The notes: generated by a model from the letters alone, not told the origin. A stretch of 64,000 bases of DNA from Rhodeus uyekii (GCA_037043235.1 JAWRVZ010000103.1:1589001-1653000), one strand, 5' to 3'. Counted from the stretch's first letter, positions 19,950 through 31,371 are shown. Program-made: numbers and translations.

Positions 19950-21164
19950 TAGGTGTGTGGTGCGAGAGGACGAAAGAGACGAGGAAAGCAGGATAAACTG
20001 CAACGTGCTTTATTCACACACTCAAAAGGAATAAACATTAAAAAGAAAACAAAATGTGCACACTTGTGCAAAAACAGGAAATATCATATCTACAGAGAAC
20101 CAGGAGAACACCAACAACATGTCTAAACATGATCGATTACAGATAAAGACAGAGGAACACAGGTGACAAGACTAACAAGGGAATTGACTGACGCAACAGG
20201 TGAGGGAAATGACACAGGGAAGAACACGGAAGGAAACAGGAAGAAGGTGGAGACACAACATCACTGTGACGGAAACACCTTGTGGAGGGGGGAGGTGGAA
20301 CAGGAGGAGGACCAGACCGGAGAGTCAGGGTGGTCTCCAGGGTGGCACCGGGAGCTCAGGGAGCCTGAGTGGTGCCTTCCATGGCAGCACTGGGAGAACT
20401 ATTTCCCTGTGATATGCCTATACCCAAAAGTTTTCTTTAGAGAAAGTCCCTACGTTGGAGGTGTTATCACACTATTATAATGAGGCTAGGCTAGGTTCTG
20501 GAAAATGTTAAGGGGGCTCGGGACATGGTTCAAAGTGCTTGGGTTCGGGACACGGCTCTGGGAAGAGTTCTGAGATTGGCTATAGCTTTTTGGCTGTGGT
20601 GTGAGCAGCCCACTCAAACCACAGCACTATGGCCATTATGGCCGGTAGACACTTCCTTGGTGGGAAGGAGGGAGCAGAGGAATCATCCCCAGTAAGGTCC
20701 ATGATACGCTGGTGCAGGCTGGAGAGCAGCGGGTGCTAATGAAGACTCACAAGCGAATGAAGGTGCAGGTGCAGGCTGGCGTGCAACGGGCATTAGTGTT
20801 GGCTGGAGAGTAGCGGGCACTGATACAGACTAAGGAGTGGAGGATGCAGGTGCAGACTGTTGAAAAGTGGGCACTGGTACAGACCACTAAGGAGCGGGCG
20901 TTTGTGCAGACTGACGAGTGACGAAAGGTGCAGGTGCAGGCTGCCATACAACGGGTGCTGTTGCAGGCTGGAGAGCCGTGGGCGCTGATTATGCAGGAGT
21001 ATGCAGGTGTGGACTGCAGAGGAGCGGCTGTTGGTACAGACTTACGGGTAGAGGATGCAAGTGCAGGCTGGCGTACAACGTGCGCTGGTGTGGGCTGGAG
21101 AGCAGCGGGCGCTGATATAGGCTCACGAGCGGAGAATGATGGTGCACGAGGAGCAGCTTCAAAA
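19950..21164 (-). mobile_element. Truncated non-autonomous LTR element with degenerate tandem repeat
   Basis: About 19953-20270 resembles an LTR in minus orientation: GTGTGGTGCGAGAGGACG start, TTTATTC block and ACTGTGAC end on the + strand. Beyond it, 20725-21130 is a degenerate minisatellite of roughly 30-36 bp with recurring GTGCAGGCTGG, GAGAGCAGCGGGCGCTG and ACAGACT words. This parallels the repeat-bearing element at 7584-10816 but with different units. The far LTR is missing and an L2 tail follows directly. Confidence 0.55.
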
Positions 21165-21470
21165 GGAGCAGTGTCAAAGCAGCTTTACAGTGGTCACAGG
21201 AAAACAATAAAAACAAAGTTTGTTTTGGCTGAACAGCAGATCTAAAATAGCAGTTGAATCAATAAAATTGAAGAATATTAAGTGTCCCCAACTAAGCAAG
21301 CCATAGGCGACAGCGGCAAGGAACCAAAACTCCAGCACATGACAAAATGAATGAAGAACAGAATGGAGAAAAAACCTTGGGAGAAACCAGTCTCAATCAT
21401 GGGACCAGTTCTCCTCTGGCCATCAGTACATGATTATTATATTGACAAGAGAGTTATTAAATTAATTATT
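21165..21470 (-). mobile_element. 5'-truncated L2 LINE 3' end
   Basis: Reverse complement of the 3' UTR of the LINE at 1931-5992. Shared words include CAGCTTTACAGTGGTCAC, CCCCAACTAAGCAAGCCATA, GGCAAGGAACCAAAACTCCA and CTTGGGAGAAACCAG. Confidence 0.8.
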
Positions 21471-21940
21471 AATTGCAAGTTATTAAAATTCAGCAGGTTT
21501 AAAATAAAAACACTCCTAGCACAAAAAAAGAGCAAAGGCAGATCAAGTCACCTTCCTTCCATCCTCTCTAGCTCTTGCCCTCTATTCGAACACGCCTGCT
21601 TCCCTACTTTATAAAAATCAGTACTGTAGATGTGGCTCATTTACATCAATTGCAGATCCTTCATTTTCAGTGGGCTCAAATCTCTGGTGAAAACCAACGA
21701 CACAGGACAGATCGGATCTGCTGACACAGGTTCATGTCCTTATGAACTCATCTTGTATAATCTACTTACTGTACTGAACTGTACCGTATTGTCTATGAAA
21801 AATGAAAATTTGTTTTTTGTTTGTTTGTTTTTTGTCCATTCAATGAATTTCAGTGTGGTCCAATGTTCTTCCAATTATGTAATCGTAAACTGTTTCTCAG
21901 TTTGCTCCAGTGAGACTCATCGATCTCTCTCTTTGTGCAG

Positions 21941-21989
21941 ATTGCAGGACAAACTCCCTGGTCCTCTAAAACGAAGCAAAGCAGAATGA
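21941..21989 (+). CDS. rtn: rtn terminal exon, coding part
   Basis: The acceptor is CTCTCTTTGTGCAG. With the phase left by the previous exon it encodes LQDKLPGPLKRSKAE and a TGA stop at 21987-21989. The KLPG..K..KAE end is the reticulon C-terminus, whose basic tail is thought to aid ER retention. Confidence 0.85.
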
Positions 21990-22142
21990 TGGGTTTCTAT
22001 CATCAGGAAAAACTTGAGCATCCAGTGAATTTCAGTATTCTTTATATATGTAAAAAGTGATTTTGAGTTTCTGTTAAATCCTCAAGTTTGTTTGCACAGA
22101 TAGACTACACAAACTCAGTGGCATGTTATAGAACTGCAACAC

Positions 22143-22148
22143 AATAAA
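22143..22148 (+). terminator. Candidate rtn polyadenylation signal
   Basis: AATAAA lies 154 nt after the rtn stop codon and is followed by GT-rich sequence. It is the only canonical hexamer close to the stop. Confidence 0.6.
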
Positions 22149-22149
22149 C

Positions 22150-23295
22150 TGAGCCTTGATTCACAGCTTCCCCTCCCTTGTTTCTCCATTCAACTGCTAG
22201 TAAAATTTAATGTAACTAATATTTATATAACCTACAATGGGGGTTCCTATCATTTAAGGCATGTTTCATTAAAAGAGAACATTTTATTTTTAAGAAATAA
22301 GAAGATCTGATGTAACAGGGGTGGCAAACCCTGCAAAGTCATACAAACATCAAAGATACAAACATACAATGTGCAATTTATTTCCTCCTTTCTGGTCTCA
22401 ATCTTTCATCCCTGCTTCTGGTCAGACGGGATGCATAGCATTTCCCATTTCCAACTGTAGATGCTGATGTAAGTTTTCCTCCCGGCATATTGAAAGACCC
22501 GTTACAGATTCTTATTCTTAAGTGGAACGGTAAGTACTTATAAGTCACTTTATAGTCAAATGGTTACAAATATTTTTTTATTTTGTTCTTTTTAAACAGT
22601 TATTTTCAGTACAAACATATCTAAGTATAATCCTTCCCTGTTAAAACAGTTAGGCCAGTTTCTATCTGTCAAAGGCTAGCCAGCATGTTTCCAGTTGTAG
22701 CAAATCTTTAAAGACTGAAAGTACTTCTGAACATCAGTGCTGCCCATTAAGAGTGCCAGTTCTGGTCAGTATAATATCAGATTGAGTTTAATGTGAATCT
22801 CTAGACTAGACACACAGGAAGACTTGGATTTTTTTCTCAGAAATGTGGCTCATGAAATTATAAAAGTCCTTGAGTTGCTCATGTCTTGAATAGTTTATGA
22901 TGCAAAGATCAGTAACTGATGTAACGTTTGATTAGCGATCCTTTGGTCAGCAGCTGGACTTTAAACAAGTGCATAATATCAGCCTTCAGTCACGCCTGTG
23001 TAGACTTTATGCTTCATGTTTTTTCTTATGTCATTCCTTTTATTTTGAAGTTTTTTTTTTGTTCATAGCCTATCTTGGTTTCTTGTCTTAATTGTTTTCA
23101 GGAGTTTCTCTCCTGTTACACTTTCTGTTCAAGTCAGGTCATTATTTGTTTCTGTTTATTTTGTAATTCTCCTGAAAGAAACTGCACTTGGGTTCAATCT
23201 CTCCTTGACTTGAGTGAACTGTTCAATAATAAATCTCAGTGGCACCTTATAAAATATAATACTTACCCGAACCTTATATATAAAATATAATACTT
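22150..23295. other. Intergenic sequence, nothing recognised
   Basis: AT-rich sequence between the rtn 3' end and a microsatellite. No exon, RNA gene or repeat family was identified. Confidence 0.4.
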
Positions 23296-23335
23296 GCCTT
23301 ATATATGTATATATATGTGTATATATATGTGTATA

Positions 23336-23416
<81 letters not shown>

Positions 23417-23448
23417 ATATATATATATATATATATGTGTATATATAT
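23296..23448. repeat. (TA)n / TATG microsatellite
   Basis: About 150 bp of TA dinucleotides with interspersed TATGTG units. The reading frames across it are artefacts. Confidence 0.98.
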
Positions 23449-23911
23449 TGTCACAGTCCTGTCGCGTCTGTCACATCCGGGTTCCTCAGTGTCTTCCAGA
23501 TCCTTCCACCTCCTGTCTTTTTAGTAATTACCTTGTTAATCATCACAGCTGTGTCCCATTTCCTTGTGTATATATTCCTCTCATGTCCCCCTTGTCATTG
23601 TCGGTTATTGGGTGTTTATGGATGTCGTGTGTGTGGATGCCCTCTTTGTCTGAGTTTGCACCCTCCCGTGCTTTTTCTGTTTATAGTTTTGCTTAATAAA
23701 GTGCTTTCGTTTTGATCTCCATGTCCGCGCATCTCTCGGCCTCGCACACAGTGCCCAGCGCGTTATATATAGTTTGCAAGCCGGTTTAAATAGACAGGGA
23801 AACGGGGAGCACCTGACACGACTAACAATAGGGAGTGGCTGACTTGACAGTGATGGAAACACAGAAGGCTAACACAGGAGGAAAGTGACAAGACACGACA
23901 TGACTGTGACA
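23449..23911. mobile_element. Two truncated LTRs in inverted (head-to-head) arrangement
   Basis: The left part (23449 to about 23760) starts TGTCACAGTCCTGTCG and contains GTGTATATATTCC and TTAATAAAGTGC in plus orientation. The right part (about 23761-23911) is the reverse complement of a related LTR and ends CATGACTGTGACA. The outer ends form an inverted repeat. No TSD was found. Confidence 0.55.
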
Positions 23912-24251
23912 AGTCTTTATTAAAATTCGAAGAGATTGTTTTTCTCTGCAGGGCTTTTTGATGTAGTCCATGGTAATGAGCCAACAGAAACACTGAAGAA
24001 ACACTCTATGTTGTTTTTTAATAAAAGACAATGAACTGTCATTTCGCTGCATGAGCAATTCAAAAAGAAATTCTATTCCTATTTTTTTCTGTTTCAGTGT
24101 TATAACAGTAAAGTCAGTATTTTTGTAGGAATAATGGAGTGATAATACCCAAAAATCTAAACAAATCAAATGAGAGTCTTAAGACAACAACTAAAAAGAA
24201 GAAAAGAAAACATGAATGCTTTCATGTGAAAAAACATTTGCATTTCATTAT

Positions 24252-24536
24252 TGTAACCGTCATGTCTTATTCCTCCTGTGTTTGCGTAGTTAATCCTTCT
24301 CCACTCCCCCTTGTTAATTTACCAGCTGATCCGTGTTATTCCTCATGTATTTAACCCTCATGTTTCCCTTATCCTGTGTCGGTGATTGTCAGTGTGTACG
24401 TGTGGATGTCCCTTTCGGGTTTATAGTTCTGCACCATTGTGTGCCATTTATGTTTACGTTTGTTAATAAAGTGTTTTTTTTTGCATCCTGTCTCCTCGCT
24501 TCTCCGCATCGCACACCAGCCGCCAACACCGTTACA
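24252..24536 (+). mobile_element. Solo LTR, 285 bp
   Basis: Starts TGTAACCGTC and ends CACCGTTACA. It is flanked by ATTAT on both sides (24247-24251 and 24537-24541). The interior has GTATTTAACCC and TTAATAAAGTG, as expected for promoter and polyadenylation regions. Confidence 0.85.
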
Positions 24537-24541
24537 ATTAT

Positions 24542-24989
24542 ATAGTCGGGCAGACTCTGTGCCAACTCATTTCCAGCCGTGCTTTTGGGTGATTGAAATT
24601 AGGAAATATGTGTAAAGAACTATGGGTGATTGGACAATGTGAAGGAAACTCCCAATGCATCCTTCAAAATAGATGGAATAAAGGACACAAAATGAATGTT
24701 GCCTTTCGAGGCATCAAATTCCCTTTAAACGCATGATGTCCAGGGGAAAAGGGGAGCTGGACGTCATTTCAGGAGTACCTCTTAATGTGACATGAGATTT
24801 TCTTGAATTTGAAGTAAATAACCTACTGACAAAAGTGACAGTACGAAATGCCTGTAAAAGGAAAATGTGCTGCATGTGCAGCAGGAGGACATGAGTATGG
24901 CAAATGTGAGGAGGGAGCAGAGATCAAATACTGTTACTGTGTGGGAAACGATAGCAGTACGTATGCAGGAGATCCCATACAACAAGAAT
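24542..24989. other. Intergenic sequence, nothing recognised
   Basis: No gene or repeat boundary was recognised. Confidence 0.35.
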
Positions 24990-24993
24990 AAAG

Positions 24994-25403
24994 TGTAGGC
25001 CGGGGATTTACAGTTAAGACCCGAGGACCAGATATGTTGAATGAAGAGCAGGAGTCAGAAGTGCAGTCAACAGAAGACATTTTAGTGAAGTTTAGTTTGC
25101 AGTTTCATCAGCAGAAGCTTCAGGTTTCACAAGAAGTTCGTAGGCCGCCTCACATACAATAACATTGTTACAGCAATTATACTCTAACAGAGGGTACTAA
25201 CTACGTCAATGATGACGGTTAAATGATTCTGATTGGCTAAGAAAGAAAGAAAGATAAACAAAACTAGTAATTTTCCACACAAGAGCAGACAGTCTGAGGC
25301 ATATCTTTGTTGATCACATGGTTGACGGGTTCGTGACATGGCTTGTCGAGAACAACAAGTTTTATGGTGCCAGCTAATCACCTCACCAATACAGACCATA
25401 TTA

Positions 25404-25448
<45 letters not shown>

Positions 25449-25710
25449 TACACAGCTTCTCCAAGGCTGAACTTGGCTCAGGCTCCAACTCTCAACAGAA
25501 ACAGTACCCAAAACATTCTGATAACATTCTCTATCTGTTGAGAAGTGCTGACAATATTCATCCTTACTCTATGGAAAAATACAGAAAAGTAAAGAAAGGT
25601 TTTTAACTAATAAAAATCCCTATAAGACAAAGAAAAGAATATAGGTATAAATATGAAAAATAAAAGAATATACATACAAGCAGCAATGGATTTCCAAATC
25701 GTATCTTTCA
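24994..25710. mobile_element. Solo LTR of an LTR family with 4-bp target duplications (copy 1)
   Basis: A 717-bp copy of the sequence also found at 57007-57755. It begins TGTAGG, ends TATCTTTCA and is flanked by AAAG (24990-24993 and 25711-25714). TG...CA ends with 4-bp duplications and no coding interior indicate a solo LTR; 4 bp occurs in some endogenous retroviruses and some gypsy groups. It includes a (CA)20 run at 25407-25446. Confidence 0.75.
25407..25446. repeat. (CA)20 microsatellite
   Basis: Perfect CA dinucleotide run inside the solo LTR. The second LTR copy has only about 6-7 units at the same place (57430-57443). Confidence 0.98.
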
Positions 25711-26426
25711 AAAGACTACAAAATTTACTTAAAAAACTATTGTCAGGATTTACTAAAGACACGCAGGGAAATATTTGCACTGAATGGACGGTTGTTTTTG
25801 CGGCTGATCATATTGCATAGGCATTTGTATGAGTTTCTCTTTCAGACACAACATTTACAAGTTGAGAGTATTTAAATGAATCATTCAATGTAACTTACTA
25901 AGGTTTGCGCTAATCAACTTGCTGGTATTTGCACCATTATTTACGTTCAAAATAAAATTGTCTTAATCCAGGTGCTAATTCGCTCTTCTCTTGGTAGATT
26001 GTGGCAGCCATATTACGGCAGCCATATTGCACCAGAACGCTCATCACACACCAGGGGCTTCATGTATCAACACTACTTACGCACAAAAACGTTGCGTTCG
26101 CCAGCTTTCACGCTCACGGTCGGATGTACTAAAAGTGAAACTAACGTGACAATGTGCGTTTCTCCACGGCAAGTTCATGTCTGGCGTAAGTACATATCTC
26201 TATTGTTTTGTCCGTTGGCGACTCCTACAGGCAATGAAGTGAAGCTGCAAACATTATACAACGAATTGTTCTACAAGTCTGTGTGAAGCATTGCTATTTA
26301 TTTGCAATGTATAAAATCATTTATATATTGTCACACAAGCCTTATGGGAATATTCTATAAATTATGCAATTAAGTAAGAACATATAAAAGCACGTGCAAA
26401 TTGAAGGGTAAAATGAACAATTAGTC

Positions 26427-27150
26427 TATGGCAATGGCAGCTTTGGCAATATTAGAGGACATTGCTAATGGCAGGAGAACAAGTTTTTAGGGACCACAAT
26501 GATTTTCTGGCCCAGGATGACTGCCTTATCAGCCATTTCAGATTTAAAAGGGCTATCCTCCGAATCTAATTGGGTCCGAATCTAGAGAGAGAGACAGCGA
26601 GGAAACACGCAATACCCGTTCCGTTACAGGTGCCGACAACGTTTGGTTTCCTGGCAACTGATTCTTTCCAAAGGGAACTGACCAACCGCTCAGGAATCTG
26701 CGAGTCGTCTTTGAGCCGCGCAAAGCCAGCTGTCCCCATATGATGCAGTTGACCAGCCAAACATTAAAATGCAATTTGCAGCGATAGCCGGTTTCCCTAA
26801 TGTAATCGGAGCGATCGACTGCACACACATATAAGGCACCATCTGAAGATGAATTTGCATACGAGAATCGGAAACATTTCCATTCAATAAATGTGCAGAT
26901 TATATGTGATGCGCAAATACGGCTAAAAAATATTGTGGCAAGGTGGCCTGGGTCAACCCATGATTCATACATCCTTACAAGCAGCATGGTTGGGTGGCAA
27001 CTGGCAGGGTGCACGATGGGTGGCTTCTTGGTGAGTGATGTTATTTAAAGTTATGGTTCTATCTAATAGCTTTTTATTTTTATTTATTTGCATTTAATTA
27101 TGCAACAACCCTTCAGGAGACCGCGGTTATCCACTAAAGACAATTATCAG
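26427..27150 (+). pseudogene. HARBI1-like transposase remnant
   Basis: Peptide pieces in shifting plus frames match the DDE transposase of Harbinger elements in order: MAALAILEDIANGRR, FRDHNDFLAQDDCLISHF (after frameshifts), AAIAGFPNVIGAIDCTH, WPGSTHDSYILTSSMVG and GDRGYPLKT. Aspartates of the GAIDCTH, STHD and GDRGYPL blocks survive. Stops (for example just after CTHI) and frameshifts make it non-functional. Confidence 0.75.
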
Positions 27151-27400
27151 ACCGTTTCTTTTTAAGATCATTTACAGTGCGACTTTCAGATCCAACCGCA
27201 TTGACGGCATCAGCCAAACTCTCCCACTCATATTTGTTTCCTTTTGTTATTAATTCCGAATGACAAAGTTCCAAATAATTTTTTTCTTCTAATTTCTACC
27301 TCCGATAGTACCACCTCCAATTCACTTTCTGTACTTTCACTTTCGTTTTGTGCCGCTTGCTTTTGCCCAAGTGGACTCATTACCATATTTAAATCAGTTT
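27140..27400 (-). pseudogene. Myb/SANT-like Harbinger accessory gene remnant
   Basis: Minus-strand peptide includes MSPLGQKQAAQNESESTES and, further on, KYEWESLADAVNAVGSESRT followed by VNDLKKKRSD. The latter resembles the trihelix/Myb-like domain of the second Harbinger protein, which helps the transposase bind DNA and enter the nucleus. It converges on the transposase remnant and is broken by at least one stop. Confidence 0.55.
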
Positions 27401-27880
27401 AATTAAGAGAGGAGACTGGGTGGAGTGTTGCGCTCGTGCATGTGCGCTCAATTTTACGTTAATCGGGATGTACAAATAGAATATGCGTGGGATCCTTCGA
27501 ACGCAGAGATTGATACATCTGGATTTTTTTGTGCGTTCGCACATTCACAGATTTGTCCGTACGTAATGTGTCAGGATGAATTCAACGCAAGTCTTAGTAC
27601 ATGAGGCCCCAGCTTATTAGTGGAGAGGAGACAGAGTGATGAAGCCAATCAGAGAATGGCGATGATTAGGAAGCCATGATGGACAAATTTGGCCAAATTT
27701 ACACCCCTACTCTTTACGAAGAACATCCTGGGATTTTTAATGACCACAGAGAGTCAAGACCTCAGTTTAACGTCTCATCCGATGTATCATCAGTAGGTCA
27801 TGCGCTGAACTTTCCCCTCACCGCACTGTTTAGTAAATTATTATGGGATCGCCTTCAATGCTTTCAGAATCTTTACTTTT

Positions 27881-28339
27881 AAGAGTTATTTTGTTTCTGT
27901 ATTTTTTTTAATATATTTTAATGTCAACATAGTTTAGTGACTATTAATTCATTGAAAAAAATTTTTTTCTTACCAAAGTATTATTTTTAGTATTATGTTA
28001 TTATCGTAAACAGCTAAAGTATTTGTATCAATATTGTGTCTTTTGCCCCATGTGTCTGTAGGGTAAAAGATAATAACCCTAACCCTCGCCACCTCACACA
28101 TTTATACGATTTTTAAACAAAATAAACCACTTTTATGATTCAATACAAACTTTTTTTCTGCAATCACACATTATAGGAGGAGTGAAAAGCACATTTTATT
28201 CTTAAGGTGTGTCTTTAGCATCCGTTGTACCCTGAAGCACAAGCAGAAGTCAGACAAGTTAAAGATGTGCCTAGAAATTCCTAACATTTACAAGAATTTC
28301 AGCTGAAGAAGTCTATGATATGTTAGAAGCGAAAGAAGG
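27881..28339. other. AT-rich intergenic sequence
   Basis: Nothing recognised. Confidence 0.35.
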
Positions 28340-28530
28340 ATACATATAATGTATCAACATAATGTCTGTCCCACAACAAAATTGAAATGCCAGTTTAAAA
28401 AAACATTTCATAGATAAGGATAAAATTCCAGACATTATTCGTATCCAAGAGACATGTTTAAGCAGCTGACTGGAATTTGAGATCAATGGATATGTAGTAG
28501 AGAAGAAAAGACCAGGCTTAATTTTTTTTT
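28340..28530 (+). mobile_element. LINE endonuclease remnant
   Basis: Plus-strand peptide KIPDIIRIQETCL then LEFEINGYVVEKKRPG resembles the IICIQETWL...GY start of LINE endonucleases. It is short, isolated and broken by a stop. Confidence 0.5.
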
Positions 28531-29054
28531 ATTACATTAAAATTTTAAACCATGTTTGTCCATAATTTGACACAAATATGGGTTGAAACACCCCACCATT
28601 TTTTAGAGTGACGTATAGAAATTATTTGTTTAGTATTTTATTAAAAAAAAAATATTATGTGCGTTGACTAAAATAGTAAAATTATTATGTATGGGCATTT
28701 TATACACATAATGGTTTATGAGTGTCACAGTTTGATTTTGGTTTCCTTCAGTTATTCCCATTGATTTGATCCTAGTCACCTGTGTCCTGTCAATCACTCA
28801 TTAGTCAGGTCAGCTGTGTCTCGTCTCTTTGATTATTCTCTGTGTATTTAAGCCCTATGTTTGGGTCAGTTCTCTGTGTTCTTGTTTGTGTAATGCTGTG
28901 TTTTTCTGATATTGGCTTAATCGGGTCAAGAGTAAAATTTGGCAAGATGCCCCAACCTGAAGGCCATGCTTGTCTATCTTCTACTCTGCATTAAAATGTT
29001 TTTTTCCCTTCTTTCGTCTGGCCACACTGCAAGTTTTTGGCAGTAAATTGAATT
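28531..29054 (+). other. Intergenic sequence with an LTR fragment at about 28726-28900
   Basis: About 28726-28900 starts GTGTCACAGTTTGATTTTGG, has AGTCACCTGTGTCCTGTCAA and GTGTATTTAAGCCC, and breaks off before any polyadenylation region. It looks like a 3'-truncated LTR. The rest is unassigned. Confidence 0.4.
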
Positions 29055-29825
29055 TCCCTGTTAAGAGAACTTGCACTGCGTCGAAACGCTTTGAAGCGCC
29101 TTAGCGTGTTGTCTCTCCCATGCCACAGAGAGATACCTCTTGTTGAACTTATCCTCCCTAAAAATCAAAGACAAGAATGTCCTTATGGACCTCTTACGCC
29201 TGGAACCTCTCGACGACCATTTTGACAGCGTCACCAAGAGACCAGGAGGCTGGAAAACAAAAGGCGGCATTCAATAAGCTGCTCCCCCACCGCTCTCAGG
29301 TCCCAGAGGCTGCAAGCCAGCCGCAGCCTCACAGCTCCTCCTACTGCTTCACCCAGAGGCATAGTGTTGCGACCCGCCAGCCCCCGCACAAACCAGGGGG
29401 TCAGGATGGCATGCTCAGCCTCAGCCCTCCTAGGCCAGAAAGGCTACAAGGCCCTCGCCATCGAGCCACAGTAAGCACCTCTCTTCACGGTGCCCATGTC
29501 GGGTTTTACTGGGGAAGTCGCCCACTTGACTAGGTCTGTGCCCACTCGACTAGGAGTGTGACTGCCTCCAAGGCACTTATAGCAGAAACATCTCAGAAGT
29601 TTGCGGACACTTCAGAACTTCAGACACTTTCAAGCTTCCGTTTCCAGTTCACAGTGCACCTTTATTCTCCTGGTTCATGACATCATCCTCCGTGACGTGC
29701 ATTCACTCACAGTAGTTCGATAGTAGTTCACGAGACAACAACCTAAGGCATTCCAAAGCGTTTTTGATGCACCGTCTCGTTCCCTCTTAGGGAACTAGGG
29801 TTACATATGTAACCTGAGACGTTTT
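29055..29825. mobile_element. DIRS-type retrotransposon remnant
   Basis: The left side has TTGCACTGCGTCGAAACGC-type sequence. The right side has CCGTCTCGTTCCCTCTTAGG followed by TTACATATGTAACCTGAGACG, words typical of fish DIRS termini and related to the ends at 37866 and 58807. A Ser/Pro/Gln-rich ORF (29177-29533, + strand) with PHRSQVPEAASQPQPHSSSY resembles a DIRS gag tail. No RT or recombinase is left. Confidence 0.5.
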
Positions 29826-30595
29826 TTCTCAGTTGCTCTGATCTAACATTTTATTTTACTTCATGATACTATGCTTTTTCCTTCAAAACCCTCAAGGTTT
29901 TCTACAACAAATGTTAAACTTATGAATGAGGCTGCCAGCTGTGAACTTTCAGTGTTTTGGATATCTTCTTGTTGTCATAAACTTTCTACTGTAATAAAAC
30001 ATTTTGATCTTTGTAGCTTTTATCAGAGCTCAGTTTTGTTATAGAGTTTCCAAAGTCTTCATTGTTTTTTAATACAATTTCGTACCATACCACACAAATA
30101 AAAGACTTAGCTGTTGAATAATTATGACATAGTTGTATTACAAAAAACATCTTAGAGCTTATAAGCATTGTTATTGACACTGTTACAGATGCAATTGAAA
30201 AAAAAACCTCTTTATCTTTAGAAAAGCTTACATTTATAAATTATTACAATATCTGGGGGGTTGAATAACTTTGCAACTGTATTTGGTCAAATTGAGTGAA
30301 CTTTCACTACAGAACTTTCTGTCAAATTTGAATGGATCAGGCGATTTAACAAAAGACCTAACCCTAACAAAAGAAGGAATATTAGTGCTTTTTGGGGGGA
30401 ATCAAGTGTAATGTACATGTTTAACCATTAGCTGTAACATAACAATGTCATAAACATTTACAAACGCATAATCAGGTTTTGTTTTCTCATATAAATACAA
30501 ATCTCATGATATCAGCCACAGAGTCATGTCACCTTCATTAGTAATAGAAAAAATATTGTTGTAAGTCTTGAAGTTTCCAGATGGCAGTAGAGATG
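29826..30595. other. AT-rich sequence upstream of the SLC22 gene
   Basis: No gene or repeat recognised. Confidence 0.35.
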
Positions 30596-30599
30596 ACCT

Positions 30600-30655
30600 G
30601 CGTGTGTGAGTGAGTGAGTGAGAGTGAGTGTGTGTGTGAGAGAGGGAGTGAGCGT
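30600..30655. repeat. (GTGA)n/(GT)n microsatellite
   Basis: GTGAGTGAGTGAGTGAGAGT-type simple repeat about 320 bp upstream of the SLC22 start codon. Confidence 0.9.
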
Positions 30656-30969
30656 GTCAAAAGTGTGAGAATGAAAGTCAGGAGAAAAAATAAATAATTA
30701 TATTGCATCTGTATAAAACTGCAGTTTCACAATACACGAAATACACTTACGAATAACAGTAAAATACTGCAAATCTTACATTTGAAAAGCGATTTACACC
30801 TTCACAGAGCTTCTTTAATTTCCGCTTGCAAATCTTATCTTCAAATCTAAAACCCCAAAACAATACAGACGCATCACTCATGTGAGCAATACAGTAGGTG
30901 GAGGTAAAAACCACAAGGAGAGAGAGAGAGCAAGACGCGTTTACAAGTCAAGGAAGAGTAAGATTGATC

Positions 30970-31371
30970 ATGAACTCTCCGGACTACGATGAGAGCACCG
31001 CGTTCCTGGGAAACTGGGGACCTTTCCAAAGCTCCGTGTTCACTCTTTTGTGTTTGAGCATTATTCCCAATGGCTTCACGGGGCTATCCATGGTTTTCAT
31101 GGGCGATACACCCGCTCATCACTGCCTCATTCCCGAGGCTCTGAACATCACGAATGAATGGAGAAACGCGTCTATTCCTCTGGATGAGGATGAGGATGGG
31201 GATTCTCGCTTCAGTAAATGCTCTAGACACCGAGTGGACATCGTGAAAAACTATTCAGACATGGGTTTGCTCCCGTGGATGGATGTGAATGTCTCAGATA
31301 TTCCTCGGGAAGCCTGTATGGACGGCTGGGTTTATGATAAAGGGACGTACATCTCCACTATTGTTACAGAG
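30970..31371 (+). CDS. slc22a5: slc22a5-like exon 1
   Basis: The ATG at 30970 starts MNSPDYDESTAFLGNWGPFQ, matching the conserved OCTN N-terminus (DYDExxAFLGxWGPFQ). An upstream GTG-initiated extension is not conserved. The exon carries TM1 (VFTLLCLSIIPNGFTGLSMV) and the large extracellular loop with cysteines and N-glycosylation sites NIT, NAS, NYS and NVS. It ends CMDGWVYDKGTYISTIVTE, then donor GTTCGT. It has 134 codons against 131 in human SLC22A5. Confidence 0.92.

Larger units (their letters stand above)
6743..21989 (+). pseudogene. rtn: Reticulon-family gene (rtn3-like) with one decayed exon; 5' incomplete
   Basis: Reticulons are ER-membrane hairpin proteins that shape tubular ER. Five segments of the reticulon homology domain are visible in order and in compatible phase: 6743-7031, 12731-12869, 18940-18986, 19319-19377 and 21941-21989. 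Sizes of 139, 47 and 59 bp are those usual for the family. Motifs include FSVISVISYLLLALL, QKSDEGHPF, LVEDVVDSLK, YERNK, TQID and a C-terminal KLPG...SKAE stop. The family's 70-bp exon, encoding the first part of the second hairpin, is represented only by GAVFNGITILIL at 18662-18698. Its 5' part lacks homology and an acceptor, and skipping it would shift the frame. N-terminal exons upstream are not identified. TQID, the KLPG end and the first hairpin favour rtn3, but rtn6 or another teleost paralogue is possible. Confidence 0.75.
26055..27609 (+). mobile_element. PIF/Harbinger DNA transposon, degraded but carrying both genes
   Basis: Imperfect inverted termini GGGCTTCATGTATCAA and GGGCCTCATGTACTAA are flanked by CAG on both sides (26052-26054 and 27610-27612). 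CWG duplications are known for some fish Harbinger elements. It holds decayed remnants of a transposase on + and a Myb-like gene on -, the two-gene layout of the superfamily. Confidence 0.8.
25983..27880. repeat. Dispersed repeat interrupted by a Harbinger insertion
   Basis: Sequence at 25990-26054 and 27613-27690 (GCCATATTGCACCAGAACGC then TTATTAGTGGAGAGGAGACA) is continuous in the copy at 63880-64000. This shows that 26055-27609 was inserted into it. The right arm goes on with TACACCCCTACTCTTTACGA and GACCACAGAGAGTCAAGACC. The family is unidentified. Confidence 0.7.

Noticed and set aside
23294..23524. ORFs of Ile/Tyr or Val/Tyr repeats
   Set aside because: Translation of a (TA)n microsatellite.
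25407..25446. CRISPR-like or regulatory array
   Set aside because: It is a plain (CA)n dinucleotide run inside an LTR. No direct repeats with spacers exist anywhere in this eukaryotic window.
29177..29533. Possible host gene exon
   Set aside because: Composition and flanking termini match DIRS debris, and there are no supporting splice sites.
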